64,000 nucleotides of DNA from Bacillota bacterium. GTDB taxonomy: Bacteria > Bacillota > Clostridia > Caldicoprobacterales > DTU083. The stretch covers positions 1-64,000 of the forward strand of contig JAKPIB010000031.1 of the NCBI GenBank assembly GCA_029549985.1, given 5' to 3'. Positions 1 through 7,797 of this stretch are shown here, piece after piece (position 1 is the stretch's first letter; the number at the start of each line of letters is the position of its first letter). A model generated the notes under the pieces. It had not been told where the DNA came from and did not search any database. It worked only from the letters and a program-made list of their open reading frames with translations. Made by a program: the position numbers and the translations under genes.

Positions 1-132
1 GACGGTATAATCGGACCGAAGACCCAGGCCCGGATCGTAGAATTATTGCTACAGGATCAGGAAAACAACATCAAGAATACGGCTAAATTGACAAAGGCCA
101 AAGAACTGGCTGATCAAATCAAGAAATTGTAA
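1..132 (+). CDS. C-terminal fragment of a peptidoglycan-binding protein (probable cell-wall hydrolase)
   Basis: The window opens inside a reading frame that ends with TAA. The 43 visible residues begin with DGIIGPKTQARI, the typical second half of a PG_binding_1 repeat (D-G-x-x-G-x-x-T), followed by a charged helical tail rich in Lys and Gln. Such domains anchor amidases, lysozymes and endolysins to peptidoglycan. The catalytic part lies outside the window, so the enzyme class is unknown. A holin-like gene starts 14 bases downstream behind its own ribosome-binding site. The pair therefore resembles an endolysin-holin cassette, either a domesticated phage lysis module or a sporulation-associated hydrolase unit. 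The domain call rests on one short motif. Confidence 0.6.
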   Translation, partial: DGIIGPKTQARIVELLLQDQENNIKNTAKLTKAKELADQIKKL

Positions 133-146
133 AGGGAGGTCTCAGT

Positions 147-419
147 ATGGACGTATTAGCTTTGATCGTTATAGCCCTCACGGGCGAAGCCATTTGGGAA
201 ACACTCAAGATGATATGGGAGGAAGGCAAGGTATCTATAGACCGCATAGGGGCAATAATCGTATGCCTTTTATTGGCCTTCGGCGCACGGGTGGACATTT
301 TTGAGCTTATTGGCATACCGTTGGTCATCCCGTATCTTGGAATGGTATTTACAGGGATACTGACAAGCAGAGGGGCTAATTTTATACACGACCTGTATGC
401 AAAACTGAAAACGAAGTAA
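147..419 (+). CDS. Small holin-like membrane protein
   Basis: A 90-residue protein with ATG behind a good AGGGAGG site. Three hydrophobic stretches are visible: about residues 2-14, 32-48 and 56-74. They are separated by a short acidic/basic loop (WEEGKVSIDRIG) and followed by a charged C-terminus (HDLYAKLKTK). Size and topology suit a phage-type holin. I recall similar 85-90 residue proteins beside peptidoglycan-binding hydrolases in Clostridia, but this is memory of family appearance and not a search. It sits directly after the peptidoglycan-binding gene and before a strong inverted repeat, so the two probably share a transcript. Holin function (membrane pore formation) is inferred. Confidence 0.55.
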   Translation: MDVLALIVIALTGEAIWETLKMIWEEGKVSIDRIGAIIVCLLLAFGARVDIFELIGIPLVIPYLGMVFTGILTSRGANFIHDLYAKLKTK

Positions 420-426
420 AGCTGTC

Positions 427-457
427 CAAGGGTTTCGGCATCCGTGCTGAAACCCTT
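427..457 (+). terminator. Inverted repeat after the holin-like gene
   Basis: CAAGGGTTTCGGCA and TGCTGAAACCCTTG are near-perfect complementary arms around a 4-base loop, starting 8 bases after the holin-like stop codon. The downstream flank is CTGCTTGTTGC and not a clean T-run, so termination efficiency is uncertain. Confidence 0.55.
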
Positions 458-651
458 GCTGCTTGTTGCATTACAGAGCATGCCTGAAAAATACTTCTTA
501 TGTGATAATATCAAGCATTTGATGCTGTTATTTTTGCCTGTTATATGGTAATGTATTGGTAAGGTCTGCTGGCATAGGCTTTATCGGAACATAATCAACA
601 GCCGGTACGTCTTATCGGACAAAACTTATCTACAACAAGGGGGTAATATAT
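458..651. other. Intergenic region without a recognised gene
   Basis: About 190 bases between the inverted repeat and the DUF4349 lipoprotein gene. I see no convincing ORF or RNA gene. The only pattern I noted is an 8-base direct repeat TTATCGGA at 581-588 and 612-619, which may sit in the promoter region of the downstream gene. A usable GGGGG ribosome-binding site lies at 639-643. Confidence 0.4.
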
Positions 652-1536
652 ATGAAGAAGGTCCTGTTGACGATACTCTTGCTGCTGTTGGCGGCCGTTT
701 TGATAGTCGGGTGCGCCAGGCCCTATACCCGGGATGATGAACCCGGCGGTGAGCCAACTCAAGGCACCGACGACGGCTTTCAGCCCCCGGTCGATATTGA
801 TGATGAGGATGAACAGGAGGAACCAGGTACCGGCAATATAGGGAACAAGATAATAAAGACCGGACATATGGAGATCGAAACAATCGATTTTGATGATACG
901 ACCTCGGCGATCGTCAGGAAAACAAATCAGGCAGGCGGGTTCGTTGAATCGTCTTATGTGAAGGGCAGATCCAGAAAGAATGCACCCTATCCATCGCTGC
1001 GAGAAGCCTGGTTCAGGCTGAGGATACCCAGTGAAAAACTTGAGCAGTTCATGACAGACATGGGCGATCTGGGCAATGTTGTCAGGAACGAGCTTTCAGG
1101 AGAAGATATTTCGGGGAAATACTATGATACGGAGGCCAGGCTCCTATCGCTCAAAACTCAGGAGACCAGGCTTTTAGCCCTAATGGAGAAGGCAGACCAG
1201 CTGTCTGACATACTGGAGCTGGAGAGGGAGCTGTCTGAAGTCCGGTATGAGATAGAGATTCTCACCGGCACACTCAAAAAATGGGATAACCTTGTGAGGT
1301 ATTCCACCCTGGAGATCGACATAACCGAAGTTGAAGAAATCGAAGAAGTCCAAAAGCGGCCCGTGACCTTGTGGGAGAAGATGTCGACAGGCTTTACGGC
1401 TTCACTCAAAGCCGCGATCAGGCTGCTTGAGTTCCTGCTGGTGCTTTTTGTGAGCGCCCTGCCATTCCTTGCCTTGTTTGGAGCAATAGCAGCTATAGTC
1501 CTGCTGATACTGAGGCTCATCAGAAAGAGAGCCTAG
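652..1536 (+). CDS. DUF4349 domain lipoprotein
   Basis: A 294-residue protein with a lipoprotein signal peptide: MKK, a long Leu-rich core and lipobox IVGC with Cys at residue 21. An acidic, low-complexity linker follows (about 25-60). From about residue 62 the sequence matches the DUF4349 family: IIKTGHMEIE, a 'GGFVESS' turn, 'FRLRIPSEKLEQFM', and 'LSGEDISGKYYDTEARL' leading into a coiled coil (about 155-205). The family usually ends with a membrane helix, seen here at about 248-288 with an Arg/Lys-rich tail. The protein is thus tethered at both ends outside the membrane. The function of DUF4349 is not established. It appears to be a single-gene unit, with a terminator directly after it. Confidence 0.85.
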   Translation: MKKVLLTILLLLLAAVLIVGCARPYTRDDEPGGEPTQGTDDGFQPPVDIDDEDEQEEPGTGNIGNKIIKTGHMEIETIDFDDTTSAIVRKTNQAGGFVESSYVKGRSRKNAPYPSLREAWFRLRIPSEKLEQFMTDMGDLGNVVRNELSGEDISGKYYDTEARLLSLKTQETRLLALMEKADQLSDILELERELSEVRYEIEILTGTLKKWDNLVRYSTLEIDITEVEEIEEVQKRPVTLWEKMSTGFTASLKAAIRLLEFLLVLFVSALPFLALFGAIAAIVLLILRLIRKRA

Positions 1537-1560
1537 TGAGGCAGTCACGCCTATTAACGG

Positions 1561-1594
1561 TCAGCCGCGATAATATGCGGCTGATTTTTTATTT
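1561..1594 (+). terminator. Rho-independent terminator after the DUF4349 gene
   Basis: TCAGCCGC, 8-base loop, GCGGCTGA, followed by TTTTTTATTT: a GC-rich 8-bp stem with a T-run. Confidence 0.9.
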
Positions 1595-1620
1595 GGCGTA
1601 AATCTTTTCCGTAATATAAT
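1593..1620 (+). promoter_or_regulatory. Candidate sigma-A promoter for the 1684 gene
   Basis: TATAAT at 1615-1620 with TTGGCG at 1593-1598 (16-base spacer). The -35 box overlaps the preceding terminator tail. The -10 is perfect and the -35 matches the consensus at four of six positions. Confidence 0.5.
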
Positions 1621-1683
1621 GTATACAGAATCATGGACAAGCTTTGAATCAAAAATATAATTGATGAATTTACGGAGCGGATC

Positions 1684-2442
1684 ATGGACAGGTTTGTAGA
1701 TAAACCCTTTATACCAAGCAATAGAGTAAACATAGTGATCATAGACTCCCGGCTCGGCGATTTACATAAAAAGCAGCTCAAGGCAAGGTCTATCGAGCTT
1801 ATCGAGGTCGGGCCGTGCAGCGACCTGTATGAGGCTATATCCTGCCATCCCGACATACAATGCCATCCTCTTGGAGGCAACAGGATAGTGGTGGCACCTA
1901 ATGCTAGCAGGTCCCTCAAAGACCATTTAATACATCAAGAATTCGAACTGGTCGTAGGGAATACTAGTCTTGAGGGAAACTATCCAAATAACATTGCATA
2001 TAATGTAGCGAGACTCGGGGATGTGGCCTTTCATAATACGGCTTGTACCGATCCTGTGCTGAAGTATGAGCTGATAAAGCAGGGAGTCAAATTGGTACAT
2101 GTAAACCAGGGTTACACCAAATGCTCTGTTGCCATTGTCAGTGAAAAGGCTCTGATCACAGCCGACAAAGGGATAGCTGCAGCAGCCCGGGACAATGGCA
2201 TCGATGCATTGCTGATACGCCCGGGTTTTATTACTTTGAAGGGCTTGAGCTATGGGTTTATAGGCGGGACCTGCGGCCTGACCGGTCCGGATGAGATCAC
2301 CTTTATAGGAGACATAACCAAACACCCTGATTTCGGTCTGATCAGCCGCTTTGTTATGAAGCACGGCAAAAGGATCGTTTTTCTGGAGGGGGCTGGTCTA
2401 TCGGACTTTGGCAGCATGATCCCGGTTAAGGAAGCTATGTAG
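1684..2442 (+). CDS. Conserved hypothetical protein, DUF6873-like (GME fold)
   Basis: A 252-residue soluble protein without signal peptide or membrane helix. Sequence features resemble the clostridial family annotated as DUF6873/GME fold, related in fold to amidinotransferases and dimethylargininases. Examples are 'GGNRIVVAPNAS', 'YNVARLGDVAFHNTACTD' and 'INQGYTKCSVAIVS'-like text around residues 134-155, 'ALITADKGIAAAARDNGID' and 'GFIGGTCGLTGPDEITFIGDITKHPD'. The family assignment is from memory and the enzymatic activity is unknown. Conserved Asp, His and Cys positions would be the places to look for a catalytic set. It stands directly upstream of ytxC and thrS with its own likely promoter. 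The start ATG has only a weak upstream GGAGCGG site. Confidence 0.6.
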   Translation: MDRFVDKPFIPSNRVNIVIIDSRLGDLHKKQLKARSIELIEVGPCSDLYEAISCHPDIQCHPLGGNRIVVAPNASRSLKDHLIHQEFELVVGNTSLEGNYPNNIAYNVARLGDVAFHNTACTDPVLKYELIKQGVKLVHVNQGYTKCSVAIVSEKALITADKGIAAAARDNGIDALLIRPGFITLKGLSYGFIGGTCGLTGPDEITFIGDITKHPDFGLISRFVMKHGKRIVFLEGAGLSDFGSMIPVKEAM

Positions 2443-2500
2443 TGCCTACAGCGGGCAGGATTAGACTATAGCGCGTGTTTCCATGGAGGGGAGTGGTATT

Positions 2501-3382
2501 ATGCAGTTGTTATCCATCGGTATAGATGAGCGAGACCAAAATGCAAAGGCTGCTTTGCTCTCCAAGGCTCATTCAAGGAAACCGGATGGATTGGATATTG
2601 AAGAAAAATCAGCGGGCAACATCCTGTTTTTGAATTATGTAAGCAGGCAGCAGCACGACGAGACCGCCTTGAAGGAAATAAGCAACAGGCTGCATGAATA
2701 TATAGCGGACAGCATATCTGAGTTCATAATGGAGGATATGCAGTCCCAGCTGGTTGAAAAGATAATCAGGGATGAGTACTTTTATTTCAGCCAGGAGGAA
2801 AAGAACAAGATCCTCAGGGATGCGATGGCGATCATGTGGGGCGGGAACCCTACGGTGCGGTCGGAAGTGATAAGAAACAGGTGGCGCGGCCGTGTCTGGA
2901 AAAGGCTGATGGAGCACCTGCAAACCAATAACGAGCTTGTACTGGAAGGGTTTATCCGGTTCAGGCTGAAAGACTTTCTAAGCGAGCTGGAGGAAGCGGT
3001 AGACAGGGCGGTAGATGATCTGCTGATAGAAAAGGAGTATACCGAGTTTATAAAGCTCCTCCGCTATTTTGTAGAGATCCAGGAGCCGAAAGTGGATGAG
3101 GTCCATGTGGTGATGGGAGACGATAAAAAGTACACCTTGCTCGATTCCAGCCTTCGGGTCATAAACAACGACATACTGGAGGACCTGGCCAAGGAGATCT
3201 CAGATAAGGAGATAAGCTACGATGACCTGCTGATAAGCTCTCTGATCACCATTGCGCCCAGAAAAATCACCATCCACCAGTTTGACAAGATCAAGAACAC
3301 CGAGCTGCTAAACACGATAAACAATGTATTCAGCGGCAGGGTCACTATGTCAAAGGACAGTGTGATACCAAGAAAATACTGA
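2501..3382 (+). CDS. ytxC: Putative sporulation protein YtxC
   Basis: A 293-residue protein of the YtxC family. The family is tied to sporulation by phylogenetic distribution and lies next to thrS in Bacillus, an arrangement kept here with one DUF445 gene in between. The body is helical and charged. The C-terminal third carries the most conserved-looking segment: 'RYFVEIQEPKVDEVHV', 'YDDLLISSLITIAPRKITIH' and a final short strand. I chose ATG 2501 over ATG 2483 because GAGGGGAG at 2486-2493 is an ideal ribosome-binding site for 2501 and would lie inside the coding sequence of the longer version. The molecular role is unknown. No signal peptide or membrane span is visible. Confidence 0.8.
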   Translation: MQLLSIGIDERDQNAKAALLSKAHSRKPDGLDIEEKSAGNILFLNYVSRQQHDETALKEISNRLHEYIADSISEFIMEDMQSQLVEKIIRDEYFYFSQEEKNKILRDAMAIMWGGNPTVRSEVIRNRWRGRVWKRLMEHLQTNNELVLEGFIRFRLKDFLSELEEAVDRAVDDLLIEKEYTEFIKLLRYFVEIQEPKVDEVHVVMGDDKKYTLLDSSLRVINNDILEDLAKEISDKEISYDDLLISSLITIAPRKITIHQFDKIKNTELLNTINNVFSGRVTMSKDSVIPRKY

Positions 3383-3400
3383 AATCAGCCACGCGCTTAT

Positions 3401-3430
3401 CCGGGGTAGGCAGGGTCCGACCCCGGTTTT
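3401..3430 (+). terminator. Rho-independent terminator after ytxC
   Basis: CCGGGGT at 3401-3407 pairs with ACCCCGG at 3420-3426, followed by TTTTCGT. The stem is GC-rich and the T-run is short. Confidence 0.75.
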
Positions 3431-3510
3431 CGTATATGGAGCAGCTTTACAAAACAGCATCATTGTATTAAAATGTACAAAAAGTAACAAAATGCTTGGG
3501 GCGTGTTGCA

Positions 3511-4107
3511 GTGCTTGACATAATTATTATGGCAATAGTCGGAGCAGCGATCGGCTGGTTCACCAATCACCTGGCTATCAGGATGCTGTTCAGGCCGCTG
3601 GTCCCATGGAAGCTACCGCTTATCGGGATCGAGCTGCAGGGGCTTATCCCGAAGCGTCGGAGGGAGCTGGCGGTATCGATCGGGCTGGCGGTGGAACAAC
3701 AGCTGTTTAGCGCAAGCGATATAGTAAACAGGCTTGTAGAGGGCGAAAACAAGCAGGAGATCATATCTGGCATAAGGCACAAGGTATTGAATGTCATAGA
3801 GGAAAAGATCCCATCCATCATACCAGGGGCTATAAGGAATGCCATCGTCAGTAAAATCGGAAGCGTATTTGACAAGGAAATCGAAGGCATGTTCGACAGC
3901 ATGATGGAAGACAACATACACAAGGCCGTGAGCAGGATCAACATCAGGGAGATAGTGGAGGAGAAGCTCAACAGCCTGGACCTTATGGAGCTGGAATCCC
4001 TGATACTGGAGATAATGGGCCGTGAGCTGAAGTATATAGAGGTGCTCGGGGGCGTGCTTGGCTTACTGATCGGTATCATGCAGGGACTCTTGCTCCTTTT
4101 TATATAG
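3511..4107 (+). CDS. DUF445 family membrane-associated protein
   Basis: About 198 residues. The N-terminus 'IGWFTNHLAIRMLFRP' with 'LQGLIPKRRRELA' is the hallmark of the DUF445/YheB family: a membrane helix, then the N-x-x-A-I-x-M-L-F-x-P motif and an amphipathic helical body. A second membrane helix lies at the extreme C-terminus ('VLGGVLGLLIGIMQGLLLLFI'). Many family members are about 380-420 residues, and this is the short form. I prefer the GTG at 3511, with GGGGCG about 9 bases upstream, over TTG 3496. The longer version would add five residues. B. subtilis YheB-type proteins are linked to sporulation or cell-envelope work, but the mechanism is unknown. Confidence 0.8.
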   Translation: MLDIIIMAIVGAAIGWFTNHLAIRMLFRPLVPWKLPLIGIELQGLIPKRRRELAVSIGLAVEQQLFSASDIVNRLVEGENKQEIISGIRHKVLNVIEEKIPSIIPGAIRNAIVSKIGSVFDKEIEGMFDSMMEDNIHKAVSRINIREIVEEKLNSLDLMELESLILEIMGRELKYIEVLGGVLGLLIGIMQGLLLLFI

Positions 4108-4112
4108 AATAC

Positions 4113-4141
4113 TTGACATTATATGAAAGCAGATTTATAAT
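4113..4141 (+). promoter_or_regulatory. Sigma-A promoter for the T-box/thrS transcript
   Basis: TTGACA at 4113-4118, a 17-base spacer and TATAAT at 4136-4141: a full consensus match. It begins just after the DUF445 stop codon and precedes the T-box leader. Confidence 0.9.
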
Positions 4142-4154
4142 TGCTGATATATGG

Positions 4155-4367
4155 TTATATGCGATGAGAAGGACGAGTAGATCGAACACCGTCCCCAGAG
4201 AGGGAATATCGCAGGCTGGAAGTATTCCCGGACAGGAGCCTTTGAAAACCACCTTCGAGCATACCGTTGGCTTACGTTACAGCCGCTAGAGTGGACATTT
4301 AGTGATGTCAATAAGGGTGGAACCGCGAGAAAGCTCTCGTCCCTTCAAGGGATAAGAGCTTTTTTTA
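4155..4367 (+). promoter_or_regulatory. T-box riboswitch, threonine specific
   Basis: This is the leader RNA of thrS. Visible parts in order are: the stem I apical motif AGAGAGGGAA near 4196-4206 with GGCTGGAAGT after it; a specifier region reading TTTGAAAACCACCTTC (4241-4256), which holds ACC threonine codons at 4248-4250 and 4251-4253; the T-box sequence AAGGGTGGAACCGCG at about 4313-4326; and a terminator hairpin at about 4331-4367 (AGCTCTCGTCCCTT / AAGGGATAAGAGCT, T7). The 5' arm of the terminator also belongs to the antiterminator with the T-box. Uncharged tRNA-Thr should therefore allow readthrough into thrS. The exact specifier position among the two ACC triplets is not certain by eye. 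Confidence 0.92.
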
Positions 4368-4429
4368 GTTGTATTTACTCAGATAGCGAGAATATTTCTG
4401 CGATCAATATAAAGGAAGGAGTGTCATGT

Positions 4430-6337
4430 ATGATAAACGTCAAGCTGAAAGACGGATCAGTAAAGGGATACCCGGAGGGGATCACTGTATTGGATATAGC
4501 CAGGGATATAAGCCCGAGGCTTGCCAGGGCTGCTATGGCCGGAGAGGTCGATGGAGATGTGACCGATCTGAGGGCGCAGCTAGATCGTGACTGCAGCCTG
4601 GATATCCTTACCTTTGACGATAAAAACGGCAAAAAGGCCTTTTGGCATACATCGTCCCATATAATGGCCCAGGCGGTCAAGCGCCTGTTCCCGGAGGCGA
4701 AGCTTGCCATAGGCCCGTCTATCGATAATGGCTTTTATTATGATTTCGATGTCGAAAGGCCGTTCAGCACAGATGACCTGGATGCAATCGAGCAGGAAAT
4801 GGCCAGGATCGTAAAGGAGGACTACAAGCTTGAGCGGTTTGAGCTGCCCAGGACCGAAGCGATAAGGCTCATGGAGGAAATGGGCGAGCCTTACAAGGTG
4901 GAGCTTATAAACGACCTGCCTGAGGATGCGGTCATCTCCTTCTACAAGCAAGGCGAATTCGTAGACCTTTGCGCCGGGCCCCATATCATGTCCACAGGAG
5001 CGGTAAAGGCCGTAAAGCTGCTCAGCGTGGCGGGCGCCTACTGGAGGGGCAGTGAAAAGAACAAGATGCTCCAGCGTATCTATGGGGTTTCCTATCCCAA
5101 GAAGAGCGAGCTGGATGAATACCTGGCCAAATTGGAGGAAGCCAAGAAGCGCGACCACAGAAAGATCGGAAAGGCCCTCGACCTGTTCAGTATATTGGAG
5201 GAAGGCCCAGGCTTTCCCTTCTTCCATCCGAAGGGCATGATTATCAGAAATGAGCTTGAAAACTTCTGGAGGAAAGAGCATACGAAGAGGGGCTACCAGG
5301 AGATAAAGACTCCCATAATACTGAACCGCGACCTTTGGGTCCGATCGGGCCACTGGGACCATTACCAGGAGAATATGTACTTTACCAGGATCGATGATAT
5401 GGACTTTGCCATCAAGCCTATGAACTGCCCGGGGAGCATGCTCCTATACAAGCGCAGGATACATTCCTACAGGGATTTCCCCTTGAGGGTCGGCGAGCTT
5501 GGTCTGGTCCATCGCCATGAGCTGTCCGGTGTATTGCACGGCCTGATGAGGGTCAGGTGCTTTACCCAGGATGACGCCCATATCTTTATGCTGCCGGAGC
5601 AGATAAAGGATGAAATAATCGGGGTCATTGAACTGATAGACTATTTCTACAGCATCTTTGGGTTCAAGTACCATGTGGAGCTGTCCACCAAGCCGGAAAA
5701 AGCAATGGGCAGCGACGAGGACTGGGACAGGGCGACCAACGCATTGAAGGAAGCCCTCGAAGAAAAGAACATCAAGTATGTGATAAATGAGGGCGACGGC
5801 GCATTTTACGGTCCCAAGATCGACTTCCACCTGGAGGACTGCCTGGGCAGGACCTGGCAGTGCGGGACCATTCAGCTGGACTTCCAGATGCCTGAGCGCT
5901 TTGACCTGACTTACGTCGGCGCTGATGATGAAAAGCACAGGCCTGTTATGATCCACAGGGTCGTTTTCGGCAGCATCGAGCGCTTTATTGCCATCCTGAC
6001 AGAGCACTTTGCCGGCGCATTCCCGGTATGGCTGGCTCCGGTACAGGTCCGGATCATGTCCATCACCGATAGGTCGGATGAGTATATACGCGAGCTGGCG
6101 GACAACTTCGAAAGGTTCGGCATAAGGGTAGAGACCGATCTTAGAAATGAGAAGATCGGCTTCAAGATCCGTGAAGCCCAGATGGAAAAGATCCCGTATA
6201 TGCTGATCATAGGCGATAAAGAGGTCGAGAACGGTACCGTGGCGGTCCGGTCCAGAAGCGCAGGCGACCTGGGCGTCATGTCGCCGGAAGGATTCAAGGC
6301 CCGTATCCTGGATGAGATCGCCAACAAAACGATATAA
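4430..6337 (+). CDS. thrS: Threonyl-tRNA synthetase
   Basis: A 635-residue class II synthetase that charges tRNA-Thr. Domains in order are: N-terminal TGS (about 1-62); the editing domain with H73-x3-H77 and C181-x3-H185, which together bind the mischarged Ser-tRNA; the catalytic core with C333 of 'MNCPGSM' as first zinc ligand and 'QDDAHIF' and 'VMIHRVVFGS' supplying the His ligands; and an anticodon-binding domain from about 535. Length and motif order match the bacterial enzyme. ATG 4430 was chosen because AAGGAAGGA at 4412-4420 is spaced 9 bases from it; the upstream GTG 4421 abuts that site. It is expressed through the upstream T-box, so it responds to threonine starvation. Confidence 0.98.
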   Translation: MINVKLKDGSVKGYPEGITVLDIARDISPRLARAAMAGEVDGDVTDLRAQLDRDCSLDILTFDDKNGKKAFWHTSSHIMAQAVKRLFPEAKLAIGPSIDNGFYYDFDVERPFSTDDLDAIEQEMARIVKEDYKLERFELPRTEAIRLMEEMGEPYKVELINDLPEDAVISFYKQGEFVDLCAGPHIMSTGAVKAVKLLSVAGAYWRGSEKNKMLQRIYGVSYPKKSELDEYLAKLEEAKKRDHRKIGKALDLFSILEEGPGFPFFHPKGMIIRNELENFWRKEHTKRGYQEIKTPIILNRDLWVRSGHWDHYQENMYFTRIDDMDFAIKPMNCPGSMLLYKRRIHSYRDFPLRVGELGLVHRHELSGVLHGLMRVRCFTQDDAHIFMLPEQIKDEIIGVIELIDYFYSIFGFKYHVELSTKPEKAMGSDEDWDRATNALKEALEEKNIKYVINEGDGAFYGPKIDFHLEDCLGRTWQCGTIQLDFQMPERFDLTYVGADDEKHRPVMIHRVVFGSIERFIAILTEHFAGAFPVWLAPVQVRIMSITDRSDEYIRELADNFERFGIRVETDLRNEKIGFKIREAQMEKIPYMLIIGDKEVENGTVAVRSRSAGDLGVMSPEGFKARILDEIANKTI

Positions 6338-6361
6338 TTGCTGACTAAATAGCAAAAACTG

Positions 6362-6390
6362 TTGACTTGAGCACAATGGTATGATATTAT
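6362..6390 (+). promoter_or_regulatory. Sigma-A promoter for infC-rpmI-rplT
   Basis: TTGACT at 6362-6367, a 17-base spacer and TATTAT at 6385-6390, immediately after the thrS stop. Each box has one mismatch to consensus. Confidence 0.8.
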
Positions 6391-6567
6391 ATCAATCGCG
6401 AATAAGTAGAAGTTATCCACTTCTCACCTACCGGCTGAGATATGCCAGGGCAGGTTGCTATGTTTGTTCAACCGACATGCATGTATTGGAGTGGGTAAGT
6501 ATTTCTTCCCACTCCTTTTTGGTGTGGGAGTAGATTCGATACTCTTTACAAATTTCGGAGGTGAACA
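6391..6567 (+). promoter_or_regulatory. L20-type leader RNA upstream of infC
   Basis: About 175 untranslated bases between the infC promoter and start codon contain a structured segment (ACTTCTCACCTA... about 6418-6485). A terminator hairpin at 6488-6521 follows, and the infC ribosome-binding site comes last. In Firmicutes this position is occupied by the L20 leader, through which free L20 causes early termination of the operon. The presence of an internal terminator between promoter and first gene supports the same mechanism. The assignment rests on position and architecture; I could not score it against a covariance model. Confidence 0.65.
6488..6521 (+). terminator. Leader attenuator in front of infC
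   Basis: GGAGTGGG, 12-base loop, CCCACTCC, TTTTT. The following GTGTGGGAG (about 6522-6530) can pair with part of the 3' arm instead, giving a possible mutually exclusive structure. Confidence 0.85.
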
Positions 6568-7083
6568 ATTATCAGCAATAAAGAGCTCTCCATCAATGAG
6601 CAAATCCGTGAGAAGGAAGTCAGGGTAATCGACACCAATGGTGACCAGCTTGGTATCATGCCCACCAAAAAAGCGCTTGAGCTGGCCGAGCAAAAGCAGC
6701 TTGACCTGGTCCTTATCGCACCCCAGGCCAATCCGCCGGTATGCAAGATTATGGATTACGGCAAGTACAAGTTTGAGATAGCCAAGCGCGAAAAGGAAGC
6801 ACGGAAAAACCAGCGCACGATCACTATAAAGGAAGTGCGTTTATCTGCGGCTATTGAAGAGCATGATATGAGTGTAAAGGCAAAAAATGCGGAAAAGTTT
6901 CTGAAAGCGGGAGATAAGGTAAAGGTAAGCATCCGTTTTCGGGGACGGGAGATGGCCCATAGGGAGATCGGTTACGAGGTTATGGAGAAATTCAACTCCA
7001 TGCTGTCCAGGGATTTTGTCATAGAGCGACAGCCCAGGATCGAAGGCAGGAGTATGATCATGGTCTTAGCGCCGAAAGAATAG
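6568..7083 (+). CDS. infC: Translation initiation factor IF-3 (ATT start codon)
   Basis: About 171 residues. IF-3 binds the 30S subunit and proofreads the initiation codon. The N-domain ([14 protein letters not shown], '[16 protein letters not shown]') and C-domain ('[27 protein letters not shown]', '[12 protein letters not shown]', '[13 protein letters not shown]') are complete. The frame is open from ATT at 6568, and GGAGGTG at 6557-6563 is correctly spaced from it. No ATG, GTG or TTG lies in frame before 6658, which is already inside the N-domain. A rare AUU start is known for infC in other bacteria and gives autoregulation, because IF-3 discriminates against its own start codon. An annotation starting at ATG 6658 would lose 30 residues. 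Confidence 0.95.
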   Translation: MISNKELSINEQIREKEVRVIDTNGDQLGIMPTKKALELAEQKQLDLVLIAPQANPPVCKIMDYGKYKFEIAKREKEARKNQRTITIKEVRLSAAIEEHDMSVKAKNAEKFLKAGDKVKVSIRFRGREMAHREIGYEVMEKFNSMLSRDFVIERQPRIEGRSMIMVLAPKE

Positions 7084-7102
7084 CTTGAGAGGAGGAAAAC
7101 AA

Positions 7103-7300
7103 ATGCCTAAATTAAAAACCCATCGCGGTGCAGCAAAAAGGTTCAGACTGACCAAATCCGGAAAGGTTAAAAGGGCCAAGGCCTACAAAAGTCATATATT
7201 GACGAAGAAGTCGCCCAAGCGTAAGAGAAATCTGCGCAAAGGCACATATATAGCTGCTGTTGAGGAAAAGAACATCAGACAGTTGATCCCATACAAATAA
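7103..7300 (+). CDS. rpmI: 50S ribosomal protein L35
   Basis: A 65-residue, strongly basic protein starting [14 protein letters not shown], the L35 signature. '[16 protein letters not shown]' is the conserved rRNA-binding region. ATG 7103 lies 7 bases after GAGAGGAGG at 7087-7095. A longer in-frame version from ATG-like 7085 would include that ribosome-binding site and is rejected. It is the second gene of the infC operon, with 19 bases between infC and this start. Confidence 0.97.
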   Translation: MPKLKTHRGAAKRFRLTKSGKVKRAKAYKSHILTKKSPKRKRNLRKGTYIAAVEEKNIRQLIPYK

Positions 7301-7325
7301 TAACAGCAAAGGAGGTAGTACCTAA

Positions 7326-7685
7326 ATGGCAAGAGTAAAAAGAGGCGTTAACGGTAGAAAAAACCAGAAAAAAGTGCTGAAGCTTGCAAGCGGCTATTAC
7401 GGCGCTAGCAGCAGAAGGTTCAGAGCAGCCAATCAGGCAGTCATGAAAGCACTTGCCTATGCATATACAGGAAGAAAGCTCAAAAAGAGAGACTTCAGAA
7501 AGCTTTGGATAGCAAGGATCAATGCAGCGGCCAGGACCAACGGCCTCAGCTATAGCAGGTTCATAAACGGCCTTAAGCTGGCAAATGTGCAGGTAGATCG
7601 CAAGATCCTGGCTGATATGGCTGTAAATGATGCAGCCGGCTTCGCGCAGCTCGTCAGCCTGGCGAAAGAAAAACTGGAAGCATGA
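7326..7685 (+). CDS. rplT: 50S ribosomal protein L20
   Basis: A 119-residue ribosomal protein. The text [20 protein letters not shown] and '[29 protein letters not shown]' is typical L20. It binds 23S rRNA early in 50S assembly and, in Firmicutes, represses its own operon through the leader upstream of infC. AAAGGAGG at 7310-7317 precedes the ATG. It is the last gene of the operon, closed by a terminator at once after the stop codon. Confidence 0.98.
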   Translation: MARVKRGVNGRKNQKKVLKLASGYYGASSRRFRAANQAVMKALAYAYTGRKLKKRDFRKLWIARINAAARTNGLSYSRFINGLKLANVQVDRKILADMAVNDAAGFAQLVSLAKEKLEA

Positions 7686-7686
7686 C

Positions 7687-7713
7687 AAAAAGACCTCTTT
7701 ACGAGGTCTTTAT
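7687..7713 (+). terminator. Terminator of infC-rpmI-rplT
   Basis: AAAGACCTC, 5-base loop, GAGGTCTTT, then ATTGTT. It starts 2 bases after the rplT stop codon. Confidence 0.85.
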
Positions 7714-7797
7714 TGTTGAAAGCATTTGACAATGGCGGTATACTGAAATAAAAATAATCAGTACATAAATGAGTCGGAGGAGACTGCTTTTTCAGCC

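Noticed and set aside
5444-6376. A 310-codon minus-strand frame opposite thrS, and similar long frames opposite pheS, pheT, mutS2 and pdhA
   Set aside because: All mirror well-identified plus-strand genes, lack starts with ribosome-binding sites and show no recognisable domain.
7727-7770. TTGACA at about 7727 as a promoter of the methyltransferase gene
   Set aside because: The only good -10 (TATACT) is 7 bases away; at the correct distance there is only an A-rich stretch.
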